The notes under the pieces were generated by a model, which was not told the origin of the DNA, did not search any database, and saw nothing but the letters and a program-made list of their open reading frames with translations. Position numbers and translations under genes: made by a program. Positions 60,595-64,000 of a DNA stretch of 64,000 nt are shown here, piece after piece; positions within the stretch are counted from its first letter, which is position 1; the number at the start of each line of letters is the position of its first letter. The stretch covers positions 35,124,510 to 35,188,509 of the forward strand of contig NC_088295.1 of assembly GCF_032854445.1 (NCBI RefSeq). Direction: 5' to 3'. The stretch is from Liolophura sinensis (lineage: Eukaryota; Mollusca; Polyplacophora; Chitonida; Chitonidae).

Positions 60595-61105
60595 TCACTG
60601 CTATAATTTGAAATGAAATACTTGAGAAATCTCAAATTGGGTGTCCCACAGGGTGCTCTGCTCAGCTTCCTCTCATTAACCTAGACTTCTGGTCTCTCCG
60701 TACACAACACAGGGTATAGAAGAAGTGTTTACCTTCGTGTCACAGTGAAAAGATCGTGTTTTATTCATTAAAGTGCACTTTACTGGCTTTTCTCGGTCAG
60801 ACACACCACGTGACTCGCAAATTCCCGTGTACAGCAATGCTCCAATATTCCAGATCTCGCGTGACAATGCGTGAGAAGCAGATATTGCAGATAGCTCATT
60901 GCATTGTGGTACAGGTTTGACAGAAAGCCAACATTCCATTCTGTACGGTGGAGTAACAAGTGGCTCAAAACGCACACTTGCAAATTGAACCCATGTGTCA
61001 CAAACTGATATACCTGTCCACGATGGCATCAACTCGAATATATCATCAGATCGAGACTTGTTTTTACATAATATACCAGGCGAAATGTCAGCACATCACT
61101 GTGCC
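59750..61105 (-). CDS. Unrecognised cysteine-rich open segments, possible multi-exon gene
   Basis: Three minus-strand open stretches have coding-like codon use. The first, about 60733-61105, runs to a possible donor AAG|GTAAAC and contains [26 protein letters not shown] and HCDTK, with about eight cysteines. The second, about 60134-60359, contains [15 protein letters not shown] and ends SDP at a strong GTAAGT donor. The third, about 59790-59965, contains [18 protein letters not shown]. The cysteine spacing suggests a secreted or extracellular domain. I recognise no family, and the acceptor phases between segments do not join cleanly. They may be exons of one gene, of separate decayed genes, or chance. 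Confidence 0.25.
60523..60589. repeat. (AT)n microsatellite
   Basis: About 33 uninterrupted AT dinucleotides, after a short atataccgatat lead-in. Very likely polymorphic in length. Confidence 0.98.
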
Positions 61106-61494
61106 AAATTGAATCGATACGCAAATATAGCTATTTAATGTATGGACTGTAGTTCTGCCCGGCTGATTTTGCCGATATAAATTTACATAAACACAGACTG
61201 AAGTTATGAAGTTGTATGAGTGTGTTGAAAACTCGCTGTGTTTTCTATACAGTCTACAATGTTATGCGCACAATGTACATCGGGATGATATAATCGCCTA
61301 CATACATATTTTCCCTACAAAGGTACATATACTAAAGTAATAGTCAATGAGACTATAGTATAAAGTAAACAAAGACTACTAATATGTTAACTGATGGGGT
61401 TCATTACAGGGGAATGAAAAAGAGGCCTGCATATCAGAATTTACGATAAGAAGGAATTACACATAATTATTTAATAGAAGAGTTTATCGTGGTT

Positions 61495-61563
61495 TAATTG
61501 ATTGATTGGTTGATTGATTGACCGGTTTTAACACCGTGCTCAAGAATCGTCAACTTACTATAG
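61495..61563 (-). mobile_element. Decayed SINE tail
   Basis: (gatt)n start, then ccggttttaacaccgtgctc, aagaatcgtcaactta. It abuts the left end of the foldback element. Confidence 0.55.
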
Positions 61564-61897
61564 TACTCCCTTAAAGCTTAAGTGTTATATTTAACATGAT
61601 GAAGATCACGAGGAGTGACTGTACTTAAAAGAGATACATATATCTGACTAGTTTGATTAAGAGTTAATGATTCAACATTCTTCATATTCCAGCCCCATTA
61701 AAAGTGTTAAGTTTTTTAAACCTTGTTTCAAGTGTTTGTTTCAGATGTTGATTGACCAGCTTTTAATGGAGTTGAAATGTGAACACTTTGACGAGTGTTG
61801 AAGCATTAACACTTTATAAAAGTGTTCAGATAACTCTTTAGTCTCTCCTCGTGATCTTTACAGTGTTAAATGTAACACTTTAGTTTCAACAGTGTAT
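61564..61897. mobile_element. Foldback MITE with long inverted arms
   Basis: The left arm (about 61567-61640: taagtgttatatttaacat, gatcacgaggagtgact) is complementary to the right arm (about 61838-61895: agtctctcctcgtgatc, agtgttaaatgtaacactt). Arms are at least 45 bp. Inside, ccattaaaag (61692) pairs with cttttaatgg (61762), and aacactt-type motifs recur on both strands. No coding capacity. Confidence 0.8.
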
Positions 61898-62408
61898 ATG
61901 ACAACGGTTAGAGTTATGGATGGAGAAAACCGGGGAATTAACCATGGAAATGTTACAAAGTATAACACATCTATTTATAATTATTCAATTCTTCAGGGTA
62001 CAGGTACAAACCCTGTTCAGACATCTGAGCAGATAAAAACATCAAGGTTTATTTAGATCGTTATATTTCAGGTTCATTACTTTCGTGGTATTCCTTATGT
62101 ACCCCTAATTTTTTCTTTTCTATTTATAATTCAGCAGCTCGACGAATTAGTGATCTGCTTACACCAGGGATTAATTGTGTTTTAGATGATTATATCAAGG
62201 CAAAGGGTTATTAAACTGATAAACAATCCGGTATATGTATATATGGTACAACTAAAACAGCCTCCAGCAACGCTGATACAGATCAGATTCCACAAACCTG
62301 TATTTTTTAGAAAATTTTATTTAAACGTTAAAAAAGGGAGAGGTAGTATTATTGAAACGGAGAAAAGTGGGAATAGTTTTAGCTGCATATATTCCTGTGA
62401 ACACTGAT

Positions 62409-62630
62409 GAATTATTTATTTATTAATTTATTTATCTGATTGGTGTTTTACGCCGTACTCAAGAATATTTCACTTATACGACGACGCACAGCATTATGGT
62501 GGGAGGAAACCGGGCACAGCCCGGGGGAAATCCACGACTATCCGCAGGTTGCTGACAGACCTTCACACATACAGCCGGAGAGGAAGCCAGCATGAGCTGG
62601 ACTTAAACTCACAGCGACCGCATTGGTGAG
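62409..62630 (-). mobile_element. SINE, main family, near full length
   Basis: A well-conserved copy running from the (attt)n tail through gtgttttacgccgtac, cagcattatggtgggaggaa, cccgggggaaatccacgac and gccggagaggaagccagc to the B-box region (actcacagcgaccgcattgg). One of the best references for the family here, with 34312-34521 and 55943-56128. Confidence 0.92.
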
Positions 62631-62639
62631 GAATTGTAA

Positions 62640-64000
62640 AACTTTTTTATGAATAAATGGATGCATGAATATTGCTTAGCGCAGCAACATCGTGGCGAGA
62701 ACATGTCTGAACTAAGAAACATGCACTAATTGGTTTGCGATGCAACACTGAGATCATCCAAAATCAAACAAAATAGAAGGGCATTAAAATCAGCTGAAAT
62801 AACTGAATTTAAAAATTGTACATTTAAATGTATAGAATTTATTTTTTATGGTATATGCCAATGACCTTTAAATATTTAATGACGACCAAACGTCATCAAC
62901 CTTTCAAGGACAAGGCGCAAGAGTTTTGCTCGTCAAAGCATCAGTCCTCATGTATTATCCACTGTCACTGACTTGTCTTCATCTAATCTGAGCTTTGAAT
63001 AGGGGGCATGAAGTCTGGGATTTGAGTGTTGCCATTATGCAAGGTTTGTGAGGCTCGGTAAACAGCTAGAACCTAAAAAGACTTGGCACCTGCTCATCTC
63101 TTTCGCTAGCTGGAGATCCGCAAACAAAATCAGCGGGAATTCATCGACCTGGCTTCTTCTAGAAACAACAGGCCAGATAAATCGTTCGACAAGCGCTGTA
63201 ATTGTGTGACATCATCATATGAGCACTCTGTGTTCGAGCTGGTAAGAGTTTCGGGGGAAGTCGCTTCCTCTGGTATCTCCGTGTGCTCGCAAGTTGCCAT
63301 CCTTATGTCCGAGCGCGTGAGGATGACAATGTCGCGTGTTGCTCAGTGTACAAAGTCGGCAGTAACGGTGTATATAGTGTATGATATATATATAGCCGTG
63401 TTTAATCGTGTGTAAAGCAGCTGTGTGCCCAGAACACTGGATCCTATCAAACTGTTGTCAGATAACACATGCACATGCCATACACCTAGTCCTCACAAAA
63501 AGTAGAAATGCAAGTAATGTGCAAGTTGGAAAAGGTCCACTTCTGACAACTTTCAATCTGGCATTTATCATTGAACTGATTCATAAAGGGACATTCTTTG
63601 TTTCGACAGTCTGTGTACACTACATATAACAAAACATGGCATTGTAACAAATCAGCATGTTTTGTTTGTTTCGTTTATTCGATGAATGCTCGTGTGAAAG
63701 GCATACATTCGATTACAAGCAGTTCTATACCCGTATAGAATATAGGGCCCTATACCTATACTGGCAGCATTGATGCTAAATGCAAACGTTTTAGATCTCA
63801 CTCCACAGGAAGGATACACGTCATATCGACTGATTTTTAAACAGTATTTTCTATTTTTGTGTGTATCCTATTAACATTGCTTTTTTGGTGAGATATGTTG
63901 AAATATAATGCACCTTACAACACACAAACTCCATCGGAAAAAAGGGCATTTTCCAGAATCCATAACACATTTCGGCCAGAATTAATTGTATCCTAGCTGA
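62640..64000. other. No gene recognised
   Basis: Frames such as 63206-63415 (+) have no family features or clear splice signals. No repeat recognised beyond short AT-rich runs. Confidence 0.4.

Noticed and set aside
60414-60635. Minus-strand frame with alternating Ile-Tyr
   Set aside because: Translation of the (AT)n microsatellite.
60676-61032. Assignment of the SVCDTW-containing frame to neurotrophin or IL-17
   Set aside because: Only the first few residues resemble those families. The later cysteine spacing and the typical C-terminal CxC are absent.
1-64000. CRISPR array, operon, phage or plasmid system
   Set aside because: Intron-containing genes, SINEs and long non-coding DNA show this is an animal nuclear genome. 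The regular tandem repeats are minisatellites without unique spacers.

Overview
This is animal nuclear DNA: AT-rich, with small exons bounded by GT-AG introns, long intergenic stretches, and many tRNA-derived SINEs, MITEs and minisatellites. The main SINE family has a tail containing 'aagaatatttcactta' and 'gtgttttacgccgtac'. That kind of tail, together with the gene set, suggests a lophotrochozoan (mollusc- or brachiopod-like) genome. I cannot name the species.  Layout: (1) 1-6339: a MITE, a 200-base N gap, then eight exons of the C-terminal half of an ecdysoneless (ECD) homologue on the + strand. (2) 6340-14084: 3' UTR and convergent intergenic DNA with SINEs. (3) 14085-21993: a nine-exon POLDIP3/SKAR homologue on the - strand, complete from ATG to stop. 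(4) 23709-26221: a two-exon THUMPD1 homologue on the + strand, head-to-head with POLDIP3. (5) 26.3-36.6 kb: repeat-rich intergenic DNA with minisatellites, MITEs and tandem SINEs. (6) 36596-42028: the seven 3' exons of a FAM20C-like secretory-pathway kinase on the - strand. Two possible 5' exons at 47.4 and 49.5 kb fit in phase but are tentative. (7) 42-64 kb: mostly non-coding, with satellite arrays, SINEs, a foldback MITE, and three unrecognised cysteine-rich open stretches on the - strand at 59.8-61.1 kb.  The first three genes all act in RNA and translation biology: ECD in splicing, cell cycle and R2TP; POLDIP3 in the exon junction/TREX complexes and S6K signalling; THUMPD1 in NAT10-dependent tRNA acetylation. 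This is probably local gene order rather than a functional cluster. FAM20C is the Golgi kinase that phosphorylates secreted proteins, including biomineralisation proteins in vertebrates.  No prokaryote-type operon, CRISPR array, or new multi-gene system is visible. The most checkable observations are a one-base frameshift in an ECD exon beside the assembly gap, SINEs with intact target-site duplications, a second SINE family with one copy inside a satellite array, several undescribed MITEs and foldback elements, and an intronic minisatellite whose units carry splice-acceptor-like sequences.
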